NCBI GenBank assembly: GCA_032821775.1
Contig: JAVLRN010000008.1
Location: 2,170,001-2,234,000 of the forward strand
Source: Sanguinoderma infundibulare
Lineage: Eukaryota; Basidiomycota; Agaricomycetes; Polyporales; Polyporaceae
Direction of reading: 5' to 3'
Length of the DNA: 64,000 bases
Shown: positions 1 through 10,795 of the stretch, one piece after another
Numbering within the stretch: the stretch's first letter is position 1
Layout: every line of letters starts with the position of its first letter
Made by a program: the position numbers and the translations under genes
The notes under the pieces: generated by a model
What the model was told of the DNA's origin: nothing
Seen by the model: only the letters and a program-made list of their open reading frames with translations
Databases searched by the model: none

Positions 1-59
1 GGAATTGGACCTGGCGTCCCGCTCGAGACTCGACCTGAGCACCTGCAATGTCTTCTCAG

Positions 60-336
60 GCTTTGCCAGTTCGCGGTCTATCAGTTTTCGTCAGCACTCA
101 AGAACTTCAAGGAGGACATATTTAAGAAGAATCGGACGTACGGCAAGTGCAAGGCCCTCCTCTCCCATCTATCCCGGAGCAAGCACACAGGCGACTCGGT
201 CTTCATGCAGTTCGGGCTCGTGGCGTGGTTCCGGAAGACAAGGGGATGGACCGTGGGGCTTTTTATCTACGGAACGCAGTACGAGTGTGTATTGATCTTA
301 TTTGGGATTGTCTGGTGCATACGCATACGCTCTTAG
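60..336 (+). CDS. 3'-terminal exon of an unrecognised gene (partial, 5' end outside window)
   Basis: An open frame begins after a likely acceptor (TTCTCAG, about 53-59). It encodes a basic segment (KNRTYGKCKALLSHLSRSKH) followed by a hydrophobic C-terminus (TVGLFIYGTQYECVLILFG) and ends at TAG 334-336. The stop overlaps a GTAAGT at 336-341, so the frame could instead be spliced onward and this exon need not be the last one. I recognise no family. It could be the tail of a small membrane protein. The 5' exons are off the window. Confidence 0.35.
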
Positions 337-1064
337 TAAGTAGCTCTCGGGATACCCGTCGTCTGCGCACCTTGACACAATCATCCCGCGCATATACGCT
401 CGAAAGCCTCCGGGAGATACCCTTACCTTCGACCTATTGCATCACGTTCGCCTTCACGCTCTTCGTCGTGTCCTCGCTACCCACTTTACCGGTCTCGACG
501 GACCAAACCTCGGGACGCGCATGGACTTGCTCATGGCCACCGACGATGGTCATCGCCGATCGGCGTTCCGATCGAGCGATCCGCGAGCGGAGGACAGGCT
601 CTCACAGGTACAGAGCCGACAGGACCTATTCGCGGCACAGATATTTCAAGCAACATTCAACCACTCGTCGTTCTTGATATCGTACGCTTGTATCTGTCCT
701 TGCGTATCCCGAGTGGAGCGGTGAGGGCAGCGAGTTCGATGCACTGCATATCTTCTACATCGCAGTTGTTCGAACTGAATCCAAGTCAGTACTTGGAGGA
801 GACCAGGATACAGCGTAGAGGAGCAGCACTCACCACCCCAGCCAGCCTTGCTAGGTGCGAGATACATTCACGGGATGCCTATCTAGATAATATTCACTCG
901 CACCACGCTAGGATATTGTCATCAAGAACAGCAATGCATAGCAGGGACCCAAAGCATGAGAGATGCGATACAAGACGTCTCCAAGAAATGAGCACATCCA
1001 CGTAAATCTAACTCTACTTGTTGCCTGTGTTGCCTTCCCACCTAACATCACGATCAGCCACCGC
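337..1064. other. intergenic, no supported gene
   Basis: Several short frames are open on both strands, but none has a start, splice signals and protein-like composition together. The right part is the 3' flank of the carrier gene. Confidence 0.4.
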
Positions 1065-3081
1065 TCACCACAAAGAGAACAAAAGTGACACTGACATGTC
1101 GCGGAACAGCTTCCAAAGCACAGAGAACATCAGACCCTGCAGCCCGTTCGCCAAAATCCTCGTCTTCAACCCCCGTCCGAGCAGCCCCTTCAGCCCATCC
1201 TGCGCGATCACCGCCTCCGCTGCGGCGAAGTACCCGATGCGCGTCTCGTGCACCTGACGGTACGTTTTCACGACCCGGAGCGAGTTCGAAACTGAGTCGG
1301 AGACGACGGATGCGACGAAGCCGATGAATGCCTGCCGAAGGAGCTTCTCGCCGACGGTCGTTGGCGCAGGCAGGACCTCATCGAGGTAGTTGTAAGTCCC
1401 AAACCAGGGGTAGTGCCCGACGAACGTCGCCGCGGCGGTCGCAAACGCTCCATACCAGAGCGTTCCGATCCCATACCGCTTGATCTGTGCGCGAACCCCA
1501 GGCGATTAGCTCTGCAATGTTTGAGCGGGGTCCCGCCAAAGCGAACTCACCCTAGAGCGAAGGATGGCGAGGCCGGCCTTGCCATCTGTCTGCATCGTCG
1601 TCTTGACAGTATCCACCGGCGTGAGTATCATGCGAAACCCGGCCGCTGCGAGGGATGCGAACACCGTCTTCACCAGAGCGGGCAGGTTCTTGAGGTACTT
1701 GTTCGACTGGAGGAGTGCTAGGATACCGACGTTCGCTGCTGTGTCACCGAAACGCGAAACGGGGCCCTGGATGAGAGCGGCGGTAAGGCCTTGATAGTAG
1801 CGCGTCCAGCCGCCATCGGCGTATAACGTGTGGATCGCTTGCGTCATTGTCGTGCCGTAACGATACTGGTAATTCATGACCGTCCGGAGCGGCATCAGAG
1901 TAAGCACTTGCAGGACCATAGCGGCAGCACCGCTGAGGCCGCCGCCGAGGGCGCTTTTGAGGGCTTTGCCTAGGTCGAACTGTTTTTCGTCAGTACGTTT
2001 CCTCAAGTGAGCGTTTTGGCAGGCGGGAGGAATGACATGAAGAACGACATAGTGTCGTTACCAGCCGCATTGCGGCCCCATCCCAACAGCAACGTATGCA
2101 GCAGAGGGGAATGCTTTCTCAATCTCGCATACACAAGTGGGGAACATCCCCAAAACTTCGCGCTTCCCTTCGTTTTCCTCGCATGAGCCGCCGTGACACC
2201 TTTGAGAACATTTCCTGCTCTTGTAACGCGTTAAGAGAGTCCGCTTCGCGAGGTGACAAGGACCGCACTCTGTAGTCGCGATGCAAATCGACGATCGCGC
2301 ACGGATTCTTGCGCCGATTCACGCTGGCATGCTAAGCGCGACACGTAGATATTGCGCGCTAGCTAGTGTTTATTATGTATGTCTGCACGCAATGACACAC
2401 TCACCCCAAGCCATCACGATGAGAACATGTCTCACGGCCGTGAATTACGCAGAAGAGGCAGGTCGCAACGACGGGTGCAGTACGAAATGCACGTCCGCGC
2501 GGAACGTGACGACACGCGACGCGGCGTTCAGCACCAACCGAAAGCCATGGGATGATGTATCGCGTCGCAAAAGACATACGAGAGTAAAAGTCACCAGACA
2601 TAGTAGCGAGCATTGGAAGGGAAGAAACATCGCAACCTCGTGTTTCCTCCGTCTTCCATTCCCCGGCGTATGGTCCTCCCGTAATGTCGACTTCTGAAAC
2701 TGGACGAGTCGCGAATAATGGTCACGTAATTGTGGGCATTATTATGGGGAGTACCAACCTCATGCTGCTCACAAACTACGTGCACCAACAGGTTGTACGG
2801 CGTGGTTATGCATCGTCCGTGCCATTCCAGCCCCTCTCCAACCCATTCCATTCCATTGCGCCGCATATATGGAGAGAAGAACTCACATCAACATCATCTG
2901 AGTCGATGACGCCCTTGACGAACACGGCGAGGACGAAGACACCGAAAAGGGTGAAGACTGTGTACCACCCAACGGTCCACCAAGTGCGTTTCTCTTGAGG
3001 AGTGACGGGAGCTTCACCTGCTTCAGCCTGAGCCTCCCGGTCAAGGAGAGGAGCCCGCTCGTCGATGGGCCGTTCGGCCAT
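1065..3081 (-). CDS. SLC25-type carrier protein with N-terminal membrane extension
   Basis: Model: complement(join(1065..1484,1551..1979,2887..3081)), 347 aa, all junctions in phase 0 with GT-AG introns. Exon 1 encodes a charged N-terminus with the motif ERAPLL and then one predicted membrane helix (WTVGWYTVFTLFGVFVLAVF, about residues 38-57). Exons 2-3 encode carrier-like repeats: LGGGLSGAAAMVLQVLTLMP, then FRMILTPVDTVKTTMQ, a Px[D/E]xxK-type signature, then SLRVVKTYRQVHETRIG. The family exchanges metabolites across a membrane, usually the mitochondrial inner membrane. Substrate cannot be read from the sequence. The first intron (1980-2886, 907 nt) is far longer than others nearby. The joining of exon 1 is supported by phase and by the continuous DSDDVD-FDLGKA sequence. 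An alternative short first exon (2062-2081) is possible but less convincing. Confidence 0.75.
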
Positions 3082-4335
3082 GAAGGGGTGGGCGTAGAGG
3101 GAAGAAGGAGAGGTGCGTGTGCATCGCTGACTGAGCCAGACCAACTTGTATGCGCAAGGTGATAACGCAACCGGGCCATGATCGCACGCTGCGTCGATTG
3201 GAAGCGGAGCGGGAGTATCTTATCTAATCTGATACCGCTCCGCAGAAGCTTCCCTTGACACCTGCCCCCGCCCCCAGTCACATCTCCCTTCGTACTGCTT
3301 ACTCGCCACTCGTCTGCCTCTGGCTTTTCCTCCTCACGAAAAGGTCGTAGTCGAGCTGTCAGAATGCGTACAGCGATAAACTCAGCTATGCACATTGGGA
3401 ACATATGAGGCATAACGTGGTGCACGCATCGGAGCTTGGTAAGTGTCATCGTGTTAGTAAGGTCCTGTCATGCCAGAATACATGCATCCTGATGAATGTT
3501 TATCGTAGGGGGAAGGACTGGCTGGAAAGTCTTGAGGATGACCGCGCAAACAATGTGCCAGCTACCGGCTTCAAGCGATCCGACAGAGAAGGCGGGAGGA
3601 TTGTAACGAGGATCGAGGGAGATGCGCGACCGAGGTCTGGGATACATACGTCTGTCTTCCCAAGGTGCGTTGTGTAATGGAACAAGGCACCGATGCTCGA
3701 TAATGCCGCTATGCAGCGAGGGCACTCACCGGGATCCGCGTGCTGAATTCAGATCACTTCGAAGTACCCCAATGCCGAATGTCTGCGCTGCCCCAAACCC
3801 GCTCAACCGCTATCTAGGCATGCGTCTTGTGACTGTATCGCGCATCTAAGTTTTAGACGACATACTGCGGCAGCTGGATCGCCTCCCTCGTCACGTTCGG
3901 CGCAGTCATCTGAACACGCCGTGTCTGTGCCCACCACACCCGCCGTCTGGTCTCTCTTTCTCTTCTCTCGCTTTCTTACCGTTCCCCGGCCTATGATATA
4001 TGGCCGTTTAGTACGCGCTGCCAGCGAGCAAGGCCGAAGCCGTATTATAATGATGGTGCCATAAATGGCTTCCTTTGGCTCTGGTCAGTGTCCTTATAAT
4101 GCCCAATAATAATCGATGATAATGATTGGCGGACTTTCAAAATGCGCCTGCCCTAAACTGTCCACCACTCGTGTGCCACTGGGCCAAACCAAGTCTTGTT
4201 TCTCTAAGTTCAACTCGTGGCAAGTGATGGCCTGCCGTCTTCGCAAAGTACAATTTTAAGCCTTACAGTCAGGTACGTTCTAGAGATCACATAGTCGCAG
4301 AATAAGTACTGATATTGAATGCGCACCTTGCATCC
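3082..4335. other. intergenic, no supported gene
   Basis: Short frames only. It holds the presumed promoters of the carrier (-) and of the F-box gene (+). Nothing else is recognisable. Confidence 0.4.
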
Positions 4336-5763
4336 ATGACGTGGCTCCTCCTGGCTCGGTCGCGGGATAGATCCATGATGCGCAACAACCGCTCAATCGA
4401 CGACCTTCCCGTGGAGCTCATGCGCCACATCTTTCACTATGTACTTCCGCCGAACCCTCTTCTCAAGCCGACTTGCTTGAGGGGCGCACACAGTCCGTGG
4501 ACTCGAGCAAGGGCCGACAAGACGACGATGGCGCTAGTTAACTGGCGTTGGCATTCAATCGTGCTTCCCCTCCTGTACGAAGAGGCCGCCCTCCGAAGTC
4601 CGGCTCAGATTCGCTCATTCAAAGCTGCATTGCGAAGAAAGTCGTCGAATCTGGGCCGCTTGGTCAAGACGTTGGTCATCGACTGCCCTGTGGAATTCGC
4701 GGAAACGCTCAAGTTGGTTATCGACAACCTCATCTATATTTTCGCTCGATGCACCGGATTGCGCACTCTCATCTTCACCGACGCCCTTGTGATTCTGGAT
4801 CATATGTTTTGGTTTTTTGAAGAAATTCAGGGCGAGGATTGGGATTGTATCCCCACCACACTCGTTAACGCCATTGAAGGTCTGTCTTCGACACTCGTAC
4901 GGTTCGAGCATTGGCCTGAAGACGGCGTCGTCCCTCTTGGGGATTACCACTTCACGTGTCCACTCGGTCCCCTCTCGATCACACCGCTCCTCACCACACT
5001 CGCCATTCACATCGACCACCCGGCGGTTTTCGAGCGCGTCGCGTTTTCATCCCTCGAGGAGCTCCATCTCTCGCGCAGCTATTTCCATTCCGACCGTATG
5101 GACCGTCCAGAGCACTTTGCCTCCTGGAAGCTGCCGCGTCTGAAGCGCGTCGTCCTACCCCTCTTGACCGACATCCAGCCACGATTCCTGCGGCGATTCG
5201 GCAAAAGGGTAACCTACCTCGAGTTCCGCGACCGCTTGGGCCATTACACTCATTCCCACTTCCATCCCGAGCTACAGACGCCATGGAACGACTGCATTCC
5301 ATTCTGCCCGATTCTCCAGCACCTCGTCTTCCGATCGGACGATCTGCTCGATCTGGATCGCCTCCCCGGCCACCCGACACTCGCCTACATCGACGTGTGG
5401 ATACGCTCGCCGGGCGGTCGCGCCCGTCACGATTTCGTCTCCGCGCGGGCGCAGAGGACGGTCGCGAGTGAGGTTCCGTGGAAGAACGTGCGGCTTCTCG
5501 ATCGCGCCTTGTATGCAATTGAGCGGCTTCCGGAGCTCTTCCCTCCCGATACCCCCGAGGCGGAGCTGCCGTCCTTCCACACCATCCCTGGCCTTGGAAT
5601 CACGCACACCGCATGGGGAGTGTATAGGAGCGACCTCGATATGTTGTATCCGCCCGCGGAGGAACCGTGGGATGAAGAACCGGAGTCGGGGGAGTGGAAC
5701 TACGTGTACGAGTTACCGTACGACACTCAGTCAGAAGACAGCGATGACCCCAATGACGGATAG
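4336..5763 (+). CDS. F-box protein
   Basis: Single-exon gene, 475 aa from ATG 4336; a second in-frame ATG at 4375 is also possible. The F-box lies near the N-terminus: IDDLPVELMRHIFHYV, then LVNWRWHSIVLPLLYEEAAL. The rest is an irregular leucine-rich region with no catalytic motif and an acidic C-terminus (SEDSDDPNDG). F-box proteins bind Skp1 and present targets to SCF ubiquitin ligases; the target here is unknown. Large, diverse families of such genes are usual in Agaricomycetes. No intron signal is needed to keep the frame open. Confidence 0.85.
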   Translation: MTWLLLARSRDRSMMRNNRSIDDLPVELMRHIFHYVLPPNPLLKPTCLRGAHSPWTRARADKTTMALVNWRWHSIVLPLLYEEAALRSPAQIRSFKAALRRKSSNLGRLVKTLVIDCPVEFAETLKLVIDNLIYIFARCTGLRTLIFTDALVILDHMFWFFEEIQGEDWDCIPTTLVNAIEGLSSTLVRFEHWPEDGVVPLGDYHFTCPLGPLSITPLLTTLAIHIDHPAVFERVAFSSLEELHLSRSYFHSDRMDRPEHFASWKLPRLKRVVLPLLTDIQPRFLRRFGKRVTYLEFRDRLGHYTHSHFHPELQTPWNDCIPFCPILQHLVFRSDDLLDLDRLPGHPTLAYIDVWIRSPGGRARHDFVSARAQRTVASEVPWKNVRLLDRALYAIERLPELFPPDTPEAELPSFHTIPGLGITHTAWGVYRSDLDMLYPPAEEPWDEEPESGEWNYVYELPYDTQSEDSDDPNDG

Positions 5764-6896
5764 CGACGATGAGGGAGTTGTGGATGTGGATGCAAAGATG
5801 GAGATGTCAGATCTTTGGACATATTATTCCCTTTCTCCCCTTCCTCGTGCGCCTGTTTTCAGGAATTCAGAGCGCCTTATACGGTCTCGCGGCCAGAAAT
5901 CCGAACAGACTTCGTTATGAACGCCCATATCCGGTTTCTGTATAAGGTACGGGCGTATTGATGTTCGGTATAGATGCAGTCGAGCTTCCTTGATATCATT
6001 CGCCCGCTCCCTTCCTCGGCGCCACTTTGGTAGATGACTTCGCCACTCGTGCAAATAACCATCCAGCTACATGCGCCGCTCCTCACTCCAGAGTGAGTGT
6101 TAGTGCGAGGACCAGGTACGAGTGTGGCCTGCGCTCCGCTGTCAGCTGGCATGACAACGCGGACGTAGCAAGGAGCTCTCAACGGAGGTTCCCAACGCCG
6201 AACCTAGCGCACCCACGGGCCACAGTCTCTCACCGCTGGCCGGAAGCCAAATCGCCTTGCTCGCACCTCGAGGATGTCATAGTGAGTTCCCGGATTCGAA
6301 GTCGATATCAGGACACAGTTCTGACTGCACCTTCGGGACGTTCTGACCATCGAGGGCGCACTTGTGTGTATGTGTGAAGAAGCCCAGCGGCGAGGCGACG
6401 GGAATTTGAGGATGGGAACAGAAGCGCACCGCCCGACGTGATATCGGACTCTCGTAAGCTCTGTCCAACCCTATCCACTGCGCGCGTCTCCTAGGACCCT
6501 CGGCCCTAGGCATGTCGCTTTGAGTTATTTGACTCCCCAGGCTGTCTCAATCATACACTAATTTCCGAACGTATCCAGGTCAGCTCTTTGGTCTTTGTAG
6601 TGTGCAAACGTTACTGCCACTTTCGCAGAGGGGGTCCGCGAAGGGGATTGGGTGGCGTCAAGATCTGTCGAAGACGCCAAAAACGTCATGCGACGAGCAG
6701 CACCGTGGGTTCGGCCCGCTGGCAAGGACACCGCGCGGTATAGGATCAAGAAGTCGCAGCATGCACGTACATGTACTCATAAAGATGCGACAGGTACCCT
6801 TCCACTCGGCAGGCTTCCATCCTAGGCCCACCCACCCTCCGAGCTCCCCCACACTCCTCGAGGCTCCCCCCGGTCGTCGGCACGCGCTAGCCCACC
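5764..6896. other. intergenic, no supported gene
   Basis: Open frames are short and overlap on both strands. No recognisable protein, RNA or repeat was seen. Confidence 0.4.
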
Positions 6897-8118
6897 ATGT
6901 CGGATCCGATGGTGTTTCAAAACGCGTACTATGTCGGGAACAATTTCATGACGATCCTCTACGGTGAGACATTTTGCAGTCGATGCCGAAGTTGCGATAT
7001 TGATGATGTGTTGGACCAGGTGTCGAGCTCGTGTTGTACTTCATGACGGTCCGCGTCATGCTCAGCCCAAAACGCAAGCATGCGCCGACGGACAAGTATT
7101 TCCTCCTGTTCAGCACCGGCCTGTTGTGTCTCAACACGGTCTTCGTCGCCACCGAGGCGGTCTTCGGGCAAGAAATGTGGATCGTGAACGCGAACTATCC
7201 TGGAGGCATGAATGCATACCTCGGAGACTTTGCTTCCGTGTGGTACCAGACGTTTGGCACTGCAGCGTCCATCTTGCTCAACCTTTTCAGCGACGGCCTT
7301 CTCGTGAGTAACCCCGAACATGGGACCCGATGCACAATGAATGATTGATGACACTCTATCTTCCATTGCCGTAGATCTACCGCTGCTGGGTGGTGTGGAA
7401 CAACATCTGGGTCATTGTGTTCCCCCTGATCCTATACCTCGCGACGTTTTGTAAGCACCCCTCCTCGGCCCCGCGCATGGAATGCTGATGAGCCGCCCCG
7501 AACAGCGGTCGGTATCGCGCAGCTGGTCGAATCCGGCATGCCGCAGTCGAACTACTTCCTCGGGCTAGCGAAGAACCTCGGGATCGCGTACACGTCGTGC
7601 ATCATCGCGCTCGAGATCATTGTCACCACGCTCATCTGCGGTCGCATCTACTTCGTCGGCCGGCGGTACGGCAAGGCGATGGGCTCCGACGTCGAGCGGG
7701 CATACACGGGCGCGGCCGCGATTATCGTCGAGAGCATGTTGCTCTCGACCGTGACGGGCATCGTGTACCTCGGCACGTTCGCGCGCAGCTCGGACGTCGA
7801 GATCTTCTTTTTGTCCATCTACGTTATGATGACGGTGAGTCGCCCGTGGTGGAGATAGGATTGGGATAGATGCTGATGATTTCTGGGGAAATGATACAGT
7901 GCATCGCGCCACAGCTGGTCGTGCTCCGGGTTGTGGCGGGCCGTGCGTGGACTCGGGAAAAGACGTCGATGATGATCCAGTCTAAGCTGGAGTTCACAGA
8001 TGCGTCGCGGACGCAGGTTGGCGGCCTCTCGCCGGTGACGGAGAAGTCGCATGCGGGGCTAACCACGAGTCGCTCGAACGGGTCGTCGGACCGTGTGGAG
8101 GAAGTGGGCGACGTTTGA
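6897..8118 (+). CDS. multi-pass (7-TM-like) membrane protein, Agaricomycete family
   Basis: Model: join(6897..6963,7020..7303,7375..7450,7506..7834,7900..8118), 324 aa; every intron is GT-AG and 53-71 nt, and all phases agree. The protein alternates long hydrophobic stretches with short loops: VELVLYFMTVRVM, YFLLFSTGLLCLNTVFVATE, WVIVFPLILYLATF, ALEIIVTTLICGRIYF and IVESMLLSTVTGIVYLGTF. The tail is polar and Ser/Thr-rich. A conserved loop reads AVFGQEMWIVNANYPGG. This resembles the expanded, mostly uncharacterised integral membrane families of mushrooms, some annotated as receptor-like. I cannot assign a ligand or transport role. A paralogue with the same exon plan lies at 16088-17309 in opposite orientation. 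Confidence 0.85.
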
Positions 8119-8647
8119 TCAGTGTTTGTGGTTATATTTTGGGACCAATCGGGACCATCGCCTGGCTTGGGATACCTAGCAACATCGTTGTATTTGATAC
8201 CATTTCTTGGGCTACTGTACTTGTTCGATAGGCTGCATCCAAAACCTTTCCGGCTTCATTAGGGAAAACATTCCAAGCATCCTCTCGGGCATCGACCCTA
8301 CAAGTTCGCAGACGGGCTTCTGGCACAAGCGTGGCTCCCTCTATCCACCAACACAGAACCAGTGATTCGATAGGACACTGGTCGGGAAATTCCAAATACA
8401 GTAATAGGCGCTTGGATGGGCAGAGTTTAGGGCAGGTCTGACTACATCCGTCCGTCGTACTACTTCAAGTTAGGTCGGTAACTCACTGGTGGCCGTGTCT
8501 GGCATGCTCCAGCACTACTCCCTTGGCGCAGCACGCTACACAGTGAAGGTACGCAGTGATGATTCCAATTGATCAACGGTTATCGGCACTCAACTAAGCG
8601 ACTGCAGTTGGATCGCACGCCGCTCGCACCTTTTACCAAGCACCTTC
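8119..8647. other. intergenic, no supported gene
   Basis: Presumed 3' flank of the membrane protein gene and promoter of the next F-box gene. No other signal was seen. Confidence 0.4.
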
Positions 8648-10470
8648 ATGCTGAAAACAGACGAACAGGGTACCAATGCTGAGCAAAAAGCAGTCCTCAA
8701 CCGAGAGGTAAAGCGGTTCGCTTGTCAAACCTGGCTAACTTGACTCTAACTCCGTCATCGCAGCGAACCGTGAATGATCTTCCTCCAGAGATGCTCACGT
8801 ACATCTTCCAACTCGCGGAGCGGGACCCAAGTCTATCACGGCCTCACCGAACATCCCCGCCTTTTCCCATATGTATCTTCCTCACCTGGGTCTGTCGACG
8901 CTGGCGGATGGTCGCCCTCGCTTCACCGATTCTGTGGTCAACGATCATCACCACCGGTGAACGACGTGACTTTGTTCGCGTTGCGGCCTTCTTGGAACGA
9001 GCTGCCGGGACACCTCTCAACGTTCGATTATTACCGTCTACGCGCAGTGAATCCTGGGACACCATACATGACCTTTTTCTTCCCTTCTTTTCTTCTTTCC
9101 GCCGCTTCAGCCTCACGCTACTTCGAGCTAGCGATCAGCTCCTTGATGCGCTCGACTTGAACGCATTCATCGCCCCTATGTCCGCGCTCGAAGACCTCAC
9201 ATTGCTGAACTTCAGGTCTCCGCGTCGGCAAGCGGAAACCTTGCTACACATGTCTAGTTCGCAATTTCCTCGCCTTCGCCGTTTGGTCCTCCGTGATGCC
9301 TTTGTCCCGCCTACCCATCCTTCCTCCCTTTACCGTCCCCTGGTGCATCTTTTCATTGGACCCATCAGCTTACGTCCCACCGTGATGGATCTCCTCCAGG
9401 TCCTGCAAGACTGCCCCCTGCTCGAATCCCTCTCTGTCGAGTGGGCTATGGCCATGAGCCTCCCACGCGCCCGGCCTAGTATGGAATCCCCGTCCTCTAG
9501 GAACTCGCCTATCACGCTGCCCCTGCTCCAGCACTGCAGGTTGAGGGCACCCCTTGCAGAATCCTCCTACGTATGCCATCTCATCCGTGTCCCTCCCACG
9601 TGCGCAGTGTGCGTAACGCACCATCTACTGCGGCCGGTAGATGTTTCTCTGTCAGCCATCCTCCCGACGCAGGCCATCTTCAGCCCGTTCGTCTCCAGTT
9701 GCACAGCACTCGCCTTGAACCTCGGTCCAGAATGTGTCCATATCGTGCTGGGCGATGGCAAGACCCCCGTCAGCATCCAGATCGGTTGGGGCACTGTGAA
9801 GCTTACTGATTCGACGTTGACCCCGACGACATGGGAGGAGCTGGTGCATGCCTTCTGCCGTTCGCCTATCGCAGAGCTCGCAGTCTCGTACGACCGCCTC
9901 GACGGTATCACCACGGACATGTGGCGGCACTGGCTTTCCCGCATGTCATCCTTGCAAGTTCTCATTGCCGGGCCGCCATCATACCAGGGCGCAGAGGGTC
10001 CTTTCCCCGGAGCACTTCTCAGGGCGCTGGACCCGCCTGCGTCGGGCGAGCCTAGGCCTTCAGATAGGGATGACACGGTCTGGTGTCCACGATTGGTCGA
10101 GTTGAACTTCAAGAATCAGCTCGTGGACACGAGCACAGCCCGCACGCTGGTGTCCGTCCTCAAGCGCCGCGCCTCCGCGGGCATGGCGCTCCAAAGAGTC
10201 ACATTCGAGGACTGCTACTGCGTGAGCGCCGTCGCGGCGGACTTCAAGAGTCGCTTGGAGGAACTCGTTGTCGTGAAGGTCTCGTGAGTGAACCTCTGTC
10301 GCTCGAAATCTCGTGGCGGATGCTGACGCTATGTGGGAAGCAACGTGGAGCGCAATTACCACGGGAGCGGATACCGCAAAGAGAGCTCTTTTCGGTGATA
10401 CACTCTCTTTATATGCTCCCATGACGTTCTCTCACTGACTAGATTTTAATGCAGGGTTGTTCCGAAGTAG
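8648..10470 (+). CDS. F-box protein (LRR-like C-terminus)
   Basis: Model: join(8648..8707,8764..10283,10455..10470), 531 aa. The ATG at 8648 was chosen because its 20-codon exon joins in phase to RTVNDLPPEMLTYIFQLA; the nearer ATG at 8676 would hit a stop after splicing. The F-box continues through WVCRRWRMVALASPILWSTI, and a long leucine-rich region follows. The terminal exon encodes only VVPK; without that splice the protein would end at TGA 10285-10287. Likely an SCF substrate adaptor, target unknown. The C-terminal segment (CPRLVELNF ... FEDCYCVSAVAADFKSRLEE) is similar to the fragment at 60020-60249. Confidence 0.85.
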
Positions 10471-10795
10471 TTGCGCCAGGGGCACTCGCCTACGACGTCT
10501 TGGGTGCACCGAAGGGGGTGTGCGGGAGGGTATTTGTGCAGGATATTTGAAGTCTGAATGTGTGGTGTCAACAGACCGAAAACCACCTGTGGCCGTGGCA
10601 GAAAATCTTGGCAATCCGGCTGGGCTATTCTCGCTGGTCATTCAACATGATAGATCCAGGCTCTTGTGCGTACATGTCATAACACGATCCTCCTCTTATA
10701 CAAATACAAATGCTATCCAATAGTCAAGAAAACAACACTCGTGATGATATCCACCCGCCAGATGCTGTCGTTCGTCAGCCGAATACTGCGCCAAC
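10471..10795. other. convergent intergenic gap
   Basis: Separates the 3' ends of the F-box gene (+) and the Argonaute gene (-). Only terminator-type function is expected; no other feature was seen. Confidence 0.4.

Noticed and set aside
2062..2081. Short first exon (MGPQCG) for the carrier gene
   Set aside because: It splices in phase, but the alternative exon at 2887-3081 gives a continuous membrane-helix to carrier junction that fits better.
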